This document shows positions 8,914 to 17,370 of a DNA stretch of 64,000 nt, piece after piece. The position numbers were made by a program, and so were the translations under genes. Under the pieces are notes generated by a model. It made no database searches. It was not told the DNA's origin and saw only the letters and a program-made list of their open reading frames with translations. The number at the start of each line of letters is the position of its first letter. Position 1 is the first letter of the stretch. This stretch comes from Pseudomonas migulae (lineage in GTDB: Bacteria; Pseudomonadota; Gammaproteobacteria; Pseudomonadales; Pseudomonadaceae), in contig NZ_JALJWR010000001.1 in the NCBI RefSeq assembly GCF_024169315.1, forward strand, positions 2,191,501-2,255,500, in the 5' to 3' direction.

Positions 8914-8990
8914 GAACAGTTTAGAAGTGTACGGGGACAGTTGACACAATAGTCGACCGTACAGTGCAGTGTCAGCAAAAACTGTACTGT
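8914..8990 (-). promoter_or_regulatory. Candidate MocR autoregulatory operator array
   Basis: Within 77 bases upstream of the MocR gene, ACAGT or its complement ACTGT occurs five times: 8916-8920, 8937-8941, 8961-8965, 8981-8985 and 8986-8990. The clearest pair is GTACAGT (8959-8965) and ACTGTAC (8981-8987), an inverted repeat with a 15-base spacer. MocR proteins commonly bind several repeats in their own promoter. No protein-binding evidence beyond the pattern. Confidence 0.45.
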
Positions 8991-9022
8991 TTTTTACTGA
9001 AAGCGTGCGGCAATCGGCAGGC

Positions 9023-9058
9023 AAAAAAAACCCGGCGCTGACGGGCAGGCCGGGTTTT
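9023..9058 (-). terminator. Rho-independent terminator after the OmpA lipoprotein operon
   Basis: Read on the minus strand, a GC-rich AAAACCCGGC...GCCGGGTTTT hairpin ends in eight T residues, 15 bases after the OmpA stop codon. Confidence 0.9.
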
Positions 9059-9073
9059 CCAGTGACGCAGCCC

Positions 9074-9886
9074 TTAGCGGGCAGCACCCAGCTGGCCTTT
9101 TTCGTCGGAGAACACAATTTCCACCCGCCGATTCTGCGCACGCCCCCGTTCGGAAGCGTTCGCGTCCACCGGGTATTCGTCGCCATACCCTTCGACCTGG
9201 ATGCGTTTATCGTCGATGCCCAGGTCCATCAGCACATCGGCCACCGATTGCGCACGGTCACGGGACAACTTGAGGTTTTCCTGCTTGCCACCGGTACTGT
9301 CGGCGTAGCCTTCGATGCGTACGACGCGCTTGGGGTTGAGCTGCAGGAACTGCACGATCTTCAACACCACGCGGTTCGCCGAGTTTTTCAATTCCGCTTC
9401 GCCGGTATCAAACAACACGTCGCCCAGGGTCATCACCAGGCCACGGTCGGTCTGGGTGGTTGCGAGCGCGACAATCTGTTCTTCGAGCCACTTGCCCTGC
9501 TGCTGCACGCTGAGCAACTTGGATTCGCGCAAGGCCAGTTGCAGGCGCTGACGCTCGAGTTCGAGCTTCGCCGCGCGCTCTTCGTTGAGCACCTGATTGG
9601 TGTGCTCCCGGGCAATTTCGCTGTAGCGCTGGCTCAGGTAGGCGTAATGCACCACGTCCGAACCGCTGCCCCAGTAGCTGGAAAGGCGATCGGCACGGGC
9701 CAGGGACTCACCGGCGCGAATCACGTCTTTGGGCGCGATACGCAGCACGTTGGAATCTTCCTTGACCTTCTGGAAGTCGGCACCGGCGTTTTGCAACGCG
9801 GTTTCGCTGTGCTGGCCGGCGCAGCCATACAGGCTGGCGCAACCCGCCAGGATCAATCCGCCGATGGAGCTGGACTTGAGGCTCAT
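9074..9886 (-). CDS. OmpA family lipoprotein
   Basis: This 270-residue protein has a lipoprotein signal (LILAGC, Cys16; a second LYGC follows at 22), a helical middle (about 60-150, rich in E, Q, R and L) and a C-terminal OmpA peptidoglycan-binding domain (about 150-262) with VLFDTGEAEL, IEGYADSTG and NRRVEIVF. It probably tethers the outer membrane to peptidoglycan. It is the last gene of a three-gene operon and overlaps the DUF4398 gene by four bases (ATGA). Confidence 0.9.
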   Translation of the reverse strand: MSLKSSSIGGLILAGCASLYGCAGQHSETALQNAGADFQKVKEDSNVLRIAPKDVIRAGESLARADRLSSYWGSGSDVVHYAYLSQRYSEIAREHTNQVLNEERAAKLELERQRLQLALRESKLLSVQQQGKWLEEQIVALATTQTDRGLVMTLGDVLFDTGEAELKNSANRVVLKIVQFLQLNPKRVVRIEGYADSTGGKQENLKLSRDRAQSVADVLMDLGIDDKRIQVEGYGDEYPVDANASERGRAQNRRVEIVFSDEKGQLGAAR

Positions 9887-10239
9887 TTGGCATCTCCCAC
9901 TTGCTTGCGCAGACGGGTGATGCGGGTATTGAGCACGTTCAGCTGCTCCTCGCTTTTAAGGGTCAGGACCTTGGCTTCGGCCAGGCGCGCATCGAGCTCG
10001 GCCTGTTCAGCGCGCATCCGCGCATGCTTGTAGGACTGATCGGCCATGTCGCCCTGGGCACGACTGAACTTGTCTTCGGCCAGTTTCAGTTCCGGCACTT
10101 CGTCGGCAGTGGCGCCCACGGCTTTGGCTTGTATCAATGCCTGTTCGGTCAAGCGTATTTGTTCATTCGGCGCCGGATCGGCTGCACAACCCGCCAGAGC
10201 CAGAACGGCCAGGGCAGCGAAAAGAGGTCGAATACTCAC
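9883..10239 (-). CDS. DUF4398 domain lipoprotein
   Basis: This 118-residue protein has a lipobox LAGC (Cys18) and a helical, coiled-coil-prone body (KLAEDKFSRAQGDMADQSYKHA and following heptad-like stretches to residue 113) typical of DUF4398. It is translationally coupled to the OmpA lipoprotein and lies nine bases after the solute-binding protein gene. It is probably a periplasmic partner of the OmpA protein; function not known. Confidence 0.88.
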   Translation of the reverse strand: MSIRPLFAALAVLALAGCAADPAPNEQIRLTEQALIQAKAVGATADEVPELKLAEDKFSRAQGDMADQSYKHARMRAEQAELDARLAEAKVLTLKSEEQLNVLNTRITRLRKQVGDAK

Positions 10240-10248
10240 TAAAAATCC

Positions 10249-11082
10249 CTACTGTTTTGGGGTACTGGCGGGTTGCTGCTGTTGCTGTTGCTGCGCTTTC
10301 CAACGCTCGATGTTGCGTTGCAGCACAGCTTCCGTCAGTCCGGACGCGGGCAATTCTGTCATCTTTTTGGCCAGCTGTCCGCGCAACCACGGATCGTTGC
10401 ACGCGGAGTTATGGGAAACCGCGAGGAACAGGCCGGGTTTGTCGACCGGTTGTGGACGCGCCACCAGATCGTTGGCCATGCTCAGTGCCTGCGCGGCCGC
10501 CATGCCGGAATAGCGTCCCGCGAGAACAAATTCCACCTCGCCCAACAGCAATTTCTGAAAGGCCTGGGTGAGGTTTGGCGTACGGGTGAGGGTCAATTGC
10601 TGCTCGGCGAACGTACCAAATGCCGTGGTCATCCGAGACTTTTCCGACACTGCGCCGGGATGACCGTGGAGGTCCTGGGCGTCGTTGTAGACCAGAGACG
10701 AATCTTTTCGGGTCCAGACGAGGTAATCGTTTTCCAGCAACGGCGGATGAATGTAATCCAGGGTTTCCAGTTCGCTGACCGTCAACGGCGCATCCGCCAG
10801 CATGTCCATGCGCCCGCTGCGCACTTCATCGAGGGCCTGGGAGCGCTTGCCGGCGTACAGCAACTCGACCTTGATGCCCAACTCCCCCGCCACGTGCTGC
10901 AACAAATCGGCACTGGCGCCGATCAGGTGCTTGGGGTTTTGCGGGTCTTGCCACAGGTACGGCGGCGCATCGGGGCTGCCGGTGACCACCAGGCGTTCGC
11001 ACTTGCCCGCGGCAACGGACAGTGTTGGCAACACCGTCAGGCCCAGCAGCAATGACCAACCGAACACTCGGCGCAAATCCAT
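10249..11082 (-). CDS. Periplasmic solute-binding protein family 3 (amino-acid/ligand sensor type)
   Basis: This 277-residue protein has a signal peptide (LLLGLTVLPTLSVAAG) followed by a type II periplasmic binding fold: GSPDAPPYLWQDPQNP, then SADLLQHVAGELGIKVELL and RSGRMDMLADAPLT. No permease or ATPase genes are nearby, so it may act as a ligand sensor for the envelope lipoproteins encoded downstream instead of as a transporter component. The C-terminus is odd: eight consecutive glutamines, then PASTPKQ. GGGGAG precedes the ATG. Confidence 0.82.
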   Translation of the reverse strand: MDLRRVFGWSLLLGLTVLPTLSVAAGKCERLVVTGSPDAPPYLWQDPQNPKHLIGASADLLQHVAGELGIKVELLYAGKRSQALDEVRSGRMDMLADAPLTVSELETLDYIHPPLLENDYLVWTRKDSSLVYNDAQDLHGHPGAVSEKSRMTTAFGTFAEQQLTLTRTPNLTQAFQKLLLGEVEFVLAGRYSGMAAAQALSMANDLVARPQPVDKPGLFLAVSHNSACNDPWLRGQLAKKMTELPASGLTEAVLQRNIERWKAQQQQQQQPASTPKQ

Positions 11083-11111
11083 GGCGACACTCCCCCACTC
11101 AAATCCAGAAC

Positions 11112-11145
11112 AAAAAAAAGCCCGACCAAAAGGTCGGGCTCTTTA
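11112..11145 (-). terminator. Rho-independent terminator after etfA
   Basis: The stem AGCCCGACC/GGTCGGGCT ends in a T run on the minus strand, 17 bases downstream of the etfA stop codon. Confidence 0.92.
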
Positions 11146-11162
11146 TAGGTCAAGCCGCTGGT

Positions 11163-12092
11163 TTAGACCAGCTTCTCGAACTCAGGGATGGCTTCGAACA
11201 GGTCCGCCACCAGGCCGTAATCGGCCACCTGGAAGATCGGCGCTTCTTCGTCCTTGTTGATCGCAACGATCACTTTGGAGTCTTTCATGCCGGCCAGGTG
11301 CTGGATCGCGCCGGAGATACCGACGGCGATGTACAGCTGTGGAGCAACGATCTTGCCGGTCTGACCGACCTGCATGTCGTTGGGTACGAAACCTGCGTCG
11401 ACCGCGGCGCGGGAAGCACCGACGGCAGCGCCCAACTTGTCGGCCAGGGCGTACAGGTGTTTGAAGTTGTCGCCGTTCTGCATGCCGCGACCGCCGGAAA
11501 CGACGATCTTGGCAGCGGTCAGTTCCGGACGATCGGACTTGGCCAGTTCTTCGCCAACGAAGCTCGAGGTGCCAGCGTTGTGCGCAGCAGCAACCGCTTC
11601 AACGGCAGCCGAACCACCTTCAGCAGCCACCGGGTCGAAACCGGTGGCACGCACGGTGATCACCTTGATCGCAGCGTTCGATTGAACGGTAGCGATGGCG
11701 TTACCGGCGTAGATCGGGCGCTTGAACGTGTCAGCGCTTTCGACCGAGATGATCTCGGAGATCTGGTCAACGTCCAGCTGAGCGGCAACGCACGGCAGGA
11801 TGTTTTTGCCGTTGGAGGTCGCGGCAGCCAGGATGTGGCTGTAGCCAGCGCCCAGCTCGGCCACCAGCGGTGCTACGTTTTCCGGCAACTGGTGAGCGTA
11901 GGCGGCGTTGTCGGCCACCAGCACTTTAGCCACGCCAGCGATTTTCGCAGCGGCTTCAGCCACGGCGCCAGCGCCTTGACCAGCAACCAGTACGTGGATG
12001 TCGCCGCCGATTTTCGCAGCAGCCGCCACGGTGTTCAGCGTGGCCGGGGCCAGTACTTTGTTGTCGTGTTCAGCAATAACCAAGATAGTCAT
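11163..12092 (-). CDS. etfA: Electron transfer flavoprotein alpha subunit
   Basis: This 309-residue alpha subunit binds FAD and, with EtfB, carries electrons from acyl-CoA and other dehydrogenases to EtfQO. The C-terminal FAD domain is visible: [35 protein letters not shown] and [16 protein letters not shown], ending in [20 protein letters not shown]. The start abuts the etfB stop codon, so the two are co-transcribed and probably translationally coupled. Length equals the usual bacterial family length. Confidence 0.97.
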   Translation of the reverse strand: MTILVIAEHDNKVLAPATLNTVAAAAKIGGDIHVLVAGQGAGAVAEAAAKIAGVAKVLVADNAAYAHQLPENVAPLVAELGAGYSHILAAATSNGKNILPCVAAQLDVDQISEIISVESADTFKRPIYAGNAIATVQSNAAIKVITVRATGFDPVAAEGGSAAVEAVAAAHNAGTSSFVGEELAKSDRPELTAAKIVVSGGRGMQNGDNFKHLYALADKLGAAVGASRAAVDAGFVPNDMQVGQTGKIVAPQLYIAVGISGAIQHLAGMKDSKVIVAINKDEEAPIFQVADYGLVADLFEAIPEFEKLV

Positions 12093-12842
12093 TTAGATTA
12101 CCTTCGCTTCGTTTTTCAGTTTCTCGACCAGTTCAGCCACCGACTTGACCTTGATACCCGCGCTGCGTGCAGCCGGCGCTTCGACTTTCACGGTCTTGTT
12201 GGTGGAGGCGGTGGAAACGCCCAAAGCGTCCGGAGTCAGCACTTCGAGAGGCTTCTTCTTGGCTTTCATGATGTTTGGCAGGGACGCGTAGCGCGGCTCG
12301 TTCAAACGCAGGTCGGTGGTGACGATGGCCGGCAGTTTCAGGGAAACCGTCTGCGCGCCGCCGTCGATTTCGCGGGTCACGGCAACGCTGTCGCCGGACA
12401 CTTCGACTTTCGAAGCGAAAGTGCCCTGACCGTAGCCGCTCAATGCAGCGAGCATCTGGCCAGTCTGGTTGTTGTCGCTGTCGATGGCTTGTTTGCCAAG
12501 GATCACCAGCTGCGGCTGTTCCTTGTCGACAACAGCTTTCAGCAGCTTGGCAACGGCCAGGGAAGTCAGATCTTCAGCGGATTCGACGAGGATGGCGCGG
12601 TCGGCACCCAGAGCCAGCGCGGTGCGCAGTTGCTCTTGAGCGGTGGACGGGCCGACGGAAACGACGACGATTTCAGTCGCAACACCTTTCTCTTTCAGGC
12701 GTACGGCTTCTTCCACGGCGATTTCGCAGAACGGGTTCATCGACATCTTCACGTTAGCGAGGTCGACGCCGGAATTGTCCGCCTTGACGCGAACCTTGAC
12801 GTTGTAATCCACAACGCGTTTGACAGCTACAAGAACCTTCAT
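12093..12842 (-). CDS. etfB: Electron transfer flavoprotein beta subunit
   Basis: This 249-residue protein starts [20 protein letters not shown] and carries the ETF-beta signature around [20 protein letters not shown]. The subunit binds AMP and docks partner dehydrogenases. GAGG lies six bases before the ATG. It is the first gene of etfBA and is divergent from etfQO across a 547-base control region. Confidence 0.97.
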   Translation of the reverse strand: MKVLVAVKRVVDYNVKVRVKADNSGVDLANVKMSMNPFCEIAVEEAVRLKEKGVATEIVVVSVGPSTAQEQLRTALALGADRAILVESAEDLTSLAVAKLLKAVVDKEQPQLVILGKQAIDSDNNQTGQMLAALSGYGQGTFASKVEVSGDSVAVTREIDGGAQTVSLKLPAIVTTDLRLNEPRYASLPNIMKAKKKPLEVLTPDALGVSTASTNKTVKVEAPAARSAGIKVKSVAELVEKLKNEAKVI

Positions 12843-13133
12843 GGATTCCTCGTTACTCTCCGGTGAAAAGAAAGTCGCCTAGGCGAACCTGGCGGTTGAT
12901 GCTCATCGGGCGCAAGGGCACCTCTAAAAACGCCGGCCTATGTATCAAGGGAACATCGCTCATGATGTTGACGGCCGTTCGTCAGTGGTGACCGACAAGT
13001 CATTCAATATCGCGGCGTGTAAACTGCGCGCCAACACTGCGCTGCGCATCACCTTGTACTGCCATCGCCCTGTCTTTAGAGGTGCTCTTGAAACCAACAG
13101 TCAGCCTACGGCGAGCGCAAAACCGACCGTATC

Positions 13134-13159
13134 TTGACCGGAACGCCTATTCCGGTCAA
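13134..13159. promoter_or_regulatory. Perfect 10-bp inverted repeat, candidate operator
   Basis: TTGACCGGAA, six bases, TTCCGGTCAA. No T run follows on either strand, so it is not a typical terminator. It lies about 100 bp upstream of the etfQO -35 and about 290 bp upstream of etfB. Confidence 0.5.
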
Positions 13160-13219
13160 TACGGCAAAATAGCCGTTCATAAGCCGCGTGACTTTGATTT
13201 CTCTGGCTTTGAGCCAATT

Positions 13220-13264
13220 CAAACAAACGTTTGTATTGGACGCTAGGAGTGGTGTAGATATAAT
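13220..13264 (+). promoter_or_regulatory. etfQO promoter with PsrA-box-like operator
   Basis: CAAAC-AAAC-GTTTG (13220-13233) fits the published PsrA consensus [G/C]AAAC-N2-4-GTTTG/C. Two bases later comes -35 TTGGAC (13236-13241), then a 17-base spacer and -10 TATAAT (13259-13264). The operator immediately abuts the promoter, as expected for fatty-acid-responsive control by PsrA. Confidence 0.65.
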
Positions 13265-13389
13265 GCGCCACCCAGAGAGAAAGGTGGTTCATCGATTGTC
13301 CTCTTCCCCGCTCGCGCAGGGATTCATGGATGCGACACCAAACCTCCAATTAGAAAAAAAACTGTTGAGCCTTGAGTAGGAGATAGCCT

Positions 13390-15054
13390 GTGGAACGCGA
13401 ATACATGGAATTCGACGTCGTCATCGTCGGTGCCGGCCCCGCTGGTCTTTCCGCCGCCTGCCGCTTGAAGCAGAAGGCTGCTGAAGCCGGTAAGGAAATC
13501 AGCGTCTGCGTGGTCGAAAAAGGCTCCGAAGTCGGTGCTCACATTCTGTCCGGTGCCGTGTTCGAACCACGCGCCCTGAACGAATTGTTCCCGGACTGGA
13601 AAGAACTCGGCGCCCCGCTGAACACGCCAGTGACCCGCGACGACATCTTCGTTCTCAAGAACGCCGACAGCGCGCAGAAAATTCCTGACCTCTTTGTGCC
13701 CAAGACCATGCACAACGAAGGCAACTACATTATCTCCCTGGGTAACCTGTGCCGCTGGCTGGCTCAGCAGGCCGAAAACCTGGGTGTGGAAATCTACCCG
13801 GGCTTCGCGGCTCAGGAAGCACTGTTCGACGAGAACGGCGTGGTTCGCGGGATCATCACCGGTGACCTGGGCGTTGACCGCGAAGGCCATCCGAAAGAAG
13901 GCCTGTACACCCCGGGCATGGAACTGCGCGGTAAGTACACGCTGTTCGCCGAAGGCTGCCGTGGCCACATCGGCAAGCAGCTGATCAAGCGCTTCAACCT
14001 CGACAGCGAAGCCGACGCCCAGCACTACGGCATCGGCCTGAAGGAAATCTGGGAAATCGACCCGGCCAAGCATCAGCCAGGCCTGGTGGTCCACACCGCC
14101 GGTTGGCCGCTGGACATCATGGGCACCGAGAACACCGGCGGCTCGTTCCTCTATCACCTGGAAAACAACCAGGTCGTTGTCGGTCTGATCGTCGACCTTT
14201 CCTATAGCAACACCTACCTGTCGCCGTTCGACGAGTTCCAGCGCCTCAAGCATCACCCGGTGCTCAAGCAGTACCTGGAAGGCGGCAAGCGCATCAGCTA
14301 CGGCGCGCGGGCCATCTGCAAAGGCGGCCTGAACTCGCTGCCGAAAATGGTGTTCAAGGGCGGCGCGCTGATCGGTTGCGACCTCGGTACCCTGAACTTC
14401 GCCAAGATCAAAGGCAGCCACACCGCGATGAAGTCCGGCATGCTCGCCGCTGAATCCGTGGCCGAGGCGCTGTTCGCCGAGAAAGACGGCACCGAAGAGC
14501 TGACCACCTACGTCGATGCGTTCAAGAAGAGCTGGCTCTACGACGAACTGTTCGCCAGCCGCAACTTCGGCCCGGCGATCCACAAGTTCGGCGCCATCGT
14601 CGGCGGCGGTTTCAACTGGCTGGACCAGAACATCTTCGGCGGCAAACTGCCGTTCACCCTGCATGACACCAAGCCGGATTACGCTTGCCTGAAACTGGCG
14701 GCAGACTGCAAGAAGATCGACTACCCGAAACCGGACGGCAAGATCAGCTTCGACAAACTCAGCTCGGTGTTCATCTCCGGTACCAACCATGAAGAAGAAC
14801 AGCCTTGCCACTTGAAGCTGACCGATCCGAGCATCCCGATCGCCAAGAACCTGCCGATGTACGATGAGCCCGCCCAGCGTTACTGCCCGGCCGGCGTGTA
14901 TGAAGTGGTGACCAAGGAAGACGGCGAGAAGCGCTTCCAGATCAACGCCCAGAACTGCGTTCACTGCAAGACCTGCGACATCAAGGACCCTGCACAGAAC
15001 ATCACCTGGGTGGCACCGGAAGGTGCCGGCGGCCCGACTTACCCGAACATGTAA
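13390..15054 (+). CDS. etfQO: Electron transfer flavoprotein-ubiquinone oxidoreductase
   Basis: This 554-residue membrane-associated enzyme takes electrons from ETF and reduces ubiquinone. The FAD dinucleotide motif VVIVGAGPAGLSAACRL is near the N-terminus. The C-terminal 4Fe-4S domain has cysteines in RYCPAGVYE and NCVHCKTCDIKDP, followed by the conserved end GGPTYPNM. The GTG start at 13390 is chosen because AGGAGA (13378-13383) sits six bases before it; the next ATG (13405) would be too far. Length matches bacterial ETF-QO. It is divergent from etfBA. Confidence 0.96.
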   Translation: MEREYMEFDVVIVGAGPAGLSAACRLKQKAAEAGKEISVCVVEKGSEVGAHILSGAVFEPRALNELFPDWKELGAPLNTPVTRDDIFVLKNADSAQKIPDLFVPKTMHNEGNYIISLGNLCRWLAQQAENLGVEIYPGFAAQEALFDENGVVRGIITGDLGVDREGHPKEGLYTPGMELRGKYTLFAEGCRGHIGKQLIKRFNLDSEADAQHYGIGLKEIWEIDPAKHQPGLVVHTAGWPLDIMGTENTGGSFLYHLENNQVVVGLIVDLSYSNTYLSPFDEFQRLKHHPVLKQYLEGGKRISYGARAICKGGLNSLPKMVFKGGALIGCDLGTLNFAKIKGSHTAMKSGMLAAESVAEALFAEKDGTEELTTYVDAFKKSWLYDELFASRNFGPAIHKFGAIVGGGFNWLDQNIFGGKLPFTLHDTKPDYACLKLAADCKKIDYPKPDGKISFDKLSSVFISGTNHEEEQPCHLKLTDPSIPIAKNLPMYDEPAQRYCPAGVYEVVTKEDGEKRFQINAQNCVHCKTCDIKDPAQNITWVAPEGAGGPTYPNM

Positions 15055-15069
15055 GTTGAATCGCTGAAC

Positions 15070-15100
15070 ACAAAGGCTCCCGAACGGGGGCCTTTTTGTT
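15070..15100 (+). terminator. Rho-independent terminator after etfQO
   Basis: The hairpin AAAGGCTCCCG/CGGGGGCCTTT is followed by a T run, 15 bases after the stop codon. Confidence 0.85.
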
Positions 15101-15129
15101 GCCTGCAATTTATGTACTGCTGAAGATCC

Positions 15130-15224
15130 AATGTGGGAGCGGGCTTGCTCGCGAATACGGTTGATCCTTCGACATTTATATTGACTGACACACCGCTTTC
15201 GCGAGCAAGCCCGCTCCCACAGGG
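15130..15224. repeat. REP doublet (REPIN)
   Basis: AATGTGGGAGCGGGCTTGCT and its inverted copy GCGAGCAAGCCCGCTCCCAC are separated by about 40 bases. It lies between the etfQO terminator and the 3' end of the AraC gene. Confidence 0.9.
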
Positions 15225-15236
15225 ATTTTCGGTGGA

Positions 15237-16127
15237 TCAGGCCGCGCGTTCATCCCCCGGATTGCGCTCGAAGTAGCGCTTGTACTCGCGACTGAACTGC
15301 GACGTGCTCTGATACCCCACCCGATGCGCCACTTGCGCCACGCCCAGTCCCTCGCCCAGCAACAACTGCTGAGCCCTGAGCAACCGCAAGCGTTTCAAAT
15401 ACTGCACCGGTGACAACAAGGTGCTGCGCTTGAAATGCTCGTGAAAGGTCGACGCGCTCATGTTCGCGCAACTGGCCAGGGTTTCCACATTCAATGGCTC
15501 GGTGTAATGCGCATGCAGATGACTCAGCGATGCCGCGATCCGGGCGAATTGCCCCTGCTGTTCCACCAATGCCCGTAACACGTCGGCCTGTGGCCCGCGC
15601 AAGGCGACGAACAACAACTCACGCAAACGTGCCTGGCCCATGATCTGGCATTCCAGCGGATCGTGCAGGCAGCGCAGCAATCGCTCCACGCAACCGCGCA
15701 TCGCATCGTCGAGCACCGCCGAGGTCATGGACTCTGGCGTTTGCGCCGCAATATCACGCGCCGGCACCAGCCCCATGGCCAGGACCAACTCACCGAGCAA
15801 CACCCGGTCGATGGCGATGGATATCCCCAACATCGGCCCATCCGGCGCCGAAAAAGTCTCGCACTCAAAAGGCACCGGCAATGCCTGAATCAGGTAATGC
15901 CCGGCACCATATTCCAGCGTCCGCGGCCCCAGGTACGCCAGTTTGCTGCCTTGGGCGATGATGACCAGGCTCGGCTCATAGATCTGCGGACCACGGGCCA
16001 CGTCACAACTGGCGCGCAAAACCTGCACACCCGGCAACGCCGTGGGGGCGAAACCGTCACGCGTCGTCAGCGGCTGGATCAGTGAAACCAGAGTGGCATT
16101 GGCATCGAGATGACGGGTCAACAACAT
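15237..16127 (-). CDS. AraC family transcriptional regulator
   Basis: This 296-residue protein has an AraC-type ligand-binding N-terminal domain and a C-terminal pair of helix-turn-helix motifs (about 190-290; LASCANMSASTFHEHFKR and VAHRVGYQSTSQFSREYKRY). The start at 16127 gives MLLTRHLD, typical of the family; the longer open frame adds 68 residues of non-homologous sequence. It is divergent from a zinc alcohol dehydrogenase gene that it probably controls. Confidence 0.9.
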   Translation of the reverse strand: MLLTRHLDANATLVSLIQPLTTRDGFAPTALPGVQVLRASCDVARGPQIYEPSLVIIAQGSKLAYLGPRTLEYGAGHYLIQALPVPFECETFSAPDGPMLGISIAIDRVLLGELVLAMGLVPARDIAAQTPESMTSAVLDDAMRGCVERLLRCLHDPLECQIMGQARLRELLFVALRGPQADVLRALVEQQGQFARIAASLSHLHAHYTEPLNVETLASCANMSASTFHEHFKRSTLLSPVQYLKRLRLLRAQQLLLGEGLGVAQVAHRVGYQSTSQFSREYKRYFERNPGDERAA

Positions 16128-16317
16128 GGAGTTCTTCACAGAAAAAATCGCGGAAATCGGGATGAAAGCATCATCGCAGGTCTGATGGCGTATTTGACCC
16201 ATCGAACGCTGATGCCGGAGGAATAGGCATGACACCCGGAGGAATCGCCATGGCCGGTGACAGGCACCGCGCCCAGAATGCGCCGCCTCACCTGTCACCG
16301 CTTTTGCGAGGTTCCTC

Positions 16318-17370
16318 ATGTACACCGCCATCGGATACGCCGCTCAATCAGCCACCACTCCCCTCGCCCCCGTGAAATTCGAACGCCGCAGCCCTCGGGC
16401 CGACGACGTAGCAATCGAAATTCTCTACTGCGGCGTCTGCCATTCCGACATCCACCAGGCCCGCAACGAGTGGGGCATTGCCGTTTACCCGCTGATGCCC
16501 GGCCACGAGATCGTAGGCAAAGTTACCGCTGTCGGTGTGAATGTCACCCGGCACAAAATCGGCGATCTGGTCGGCGTTGGCTGCATGGTCGATTCCTGCC
16601 GCAGCTGCGAAGCCTGCCAGTCGAATCTCGAGCAATATTGCCTCGAAGGTCCGACCATGACCTACGCCACCCCGGACCGCGTGGATGGCAGCAACACCAT
16701 GGGCGGTTACTCCGACAGCATCGTCGTCAGCGAGCACTTTGTGGTGCGCATCCCGGAAAAACTCGCACTGGCCAGCGCGGCACCGATCCTGTGTGCCGGC
16801 ATCACCACCTACTCGCCACTCAAGCACTACGGCGTCAAGGCAGGCGACAAGGTCGGGATTCTCGGCATGGGCGGCCTCGGCCACATGGGCATCAAGTTCG
16901 CCAAGGCGATGGGCGCAGAGGTGACGTTGTTCACCCGTTCAGCGAGCAAGGCCGAAGAAGCTCGTCGTCAGGGCGCGGATCATGTGATCGTGTCCACCGA
17001 TGCCGAGCAGATGAAAGCGGTAGCGGGTTATTTTGACTTCCTGCTGGACACCATTCCGGTGCAGCACGACCTCAATCCCTACCTCGACACGCTGCGTTTC
17101 GACGGCGTGCACATTCTGGTCGGGCTGATCGAACCGGTCGATCCACCGGTCCACGCCGGCAAACTGGTGATGAGCCGCCGCGTGCTGGCCGGCTCGCTGA
17201 TCGGCGGTATCGCCGAAACCCAGGAAGTGCTGGATTTCTGCGCCGAGCACAACATCACCTGCGACATCGAAATGCTCGACATCCGCCAGATCAATGAGGC
17301 TTACGCGCGCATGATCGCCGGTGACGTGAAATACCGCTTCGTCATCGACATGGCGACGCTGAAGGTCTAA
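16318..17370 (+). CDS. NAD(P)-dependent zinc alcohol dehydrogenase (YahK/cinnamyl type)
   Basis: This 350-residue medium-chain dehydrogenase has catalytic zinc ligands Cys41 (GVCHSD) and His63 (GHE), structural zinc cysteines 94, 97, 100 and 108, and the Rossmann motif GMGGLGHMG. It is close to the YahK/CAD group, which reduces broad aldehydes with NADPH. GAGG lies ahead of the ATG. The neighbouring divergent AraC gene suggests aldehyde- or alcohol-responsive expression. Its stop overlaps that of the convergent IclR gene by four bases. Confidence 0.92.
   Translation: MYTAIGYAAQSATTPLAPVKFERRSPRADDVAIEILYCGVCHSDIHQARNEWGIAVYPLMPGHEIVGKVTAVGVNVTRHKIGDLVGVGCMVDSCRSCEACQSNLEQYCLEGPTMTYATPDRVDGSNTMGGYSDSIVVSEHFVVRIPEKLALASAAPILCAGITTYSPLKHYGVKAGDKVGILGMGGLGHMGIKFAKAMGAEVTLFTRSASKAEEARRQGADHVIVSTDAEQMKAVAGYFDFLLDTIPVQHDLNPYLDTLRFDGVHILVGLIEPVDPPVHAGKLVMSRRVLAGSLIGGIAETQEVLDFCAEHNITCDIEMLDIRQINEAYARMIAGDVKYRFVIDMATLKV

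Larger units (their letters stand above)
12843..13389. other. Divergent control region between etfBA and etfQO
   Basis: This gene-free region holds an 11-bp inverted pair GCACCTCTAAA (12918-12928) and TTTAGAGGTGC (13075-13085), a perfect 10-bp palindrome at 13134-13159, a PsrA-box-like site at 13220-13233 and a strong sigma-70 promoter for etfQO. I found no convincing promoter for etfBA. Confidence 0.7.

Noticed and set aside
11022..12866. 614-residue plus-strand frame across etfA and etfB
   Set aside because: Crosses two well-defined minus-strand genes; cannot be real alongside them.
13324..15108. 594-residue open frame antisense to etfQO
   Set aside because: It lies entirely over etfQO in the opposite frame, shows no domain or ribosome binding site, and is a GC-bias shadow.
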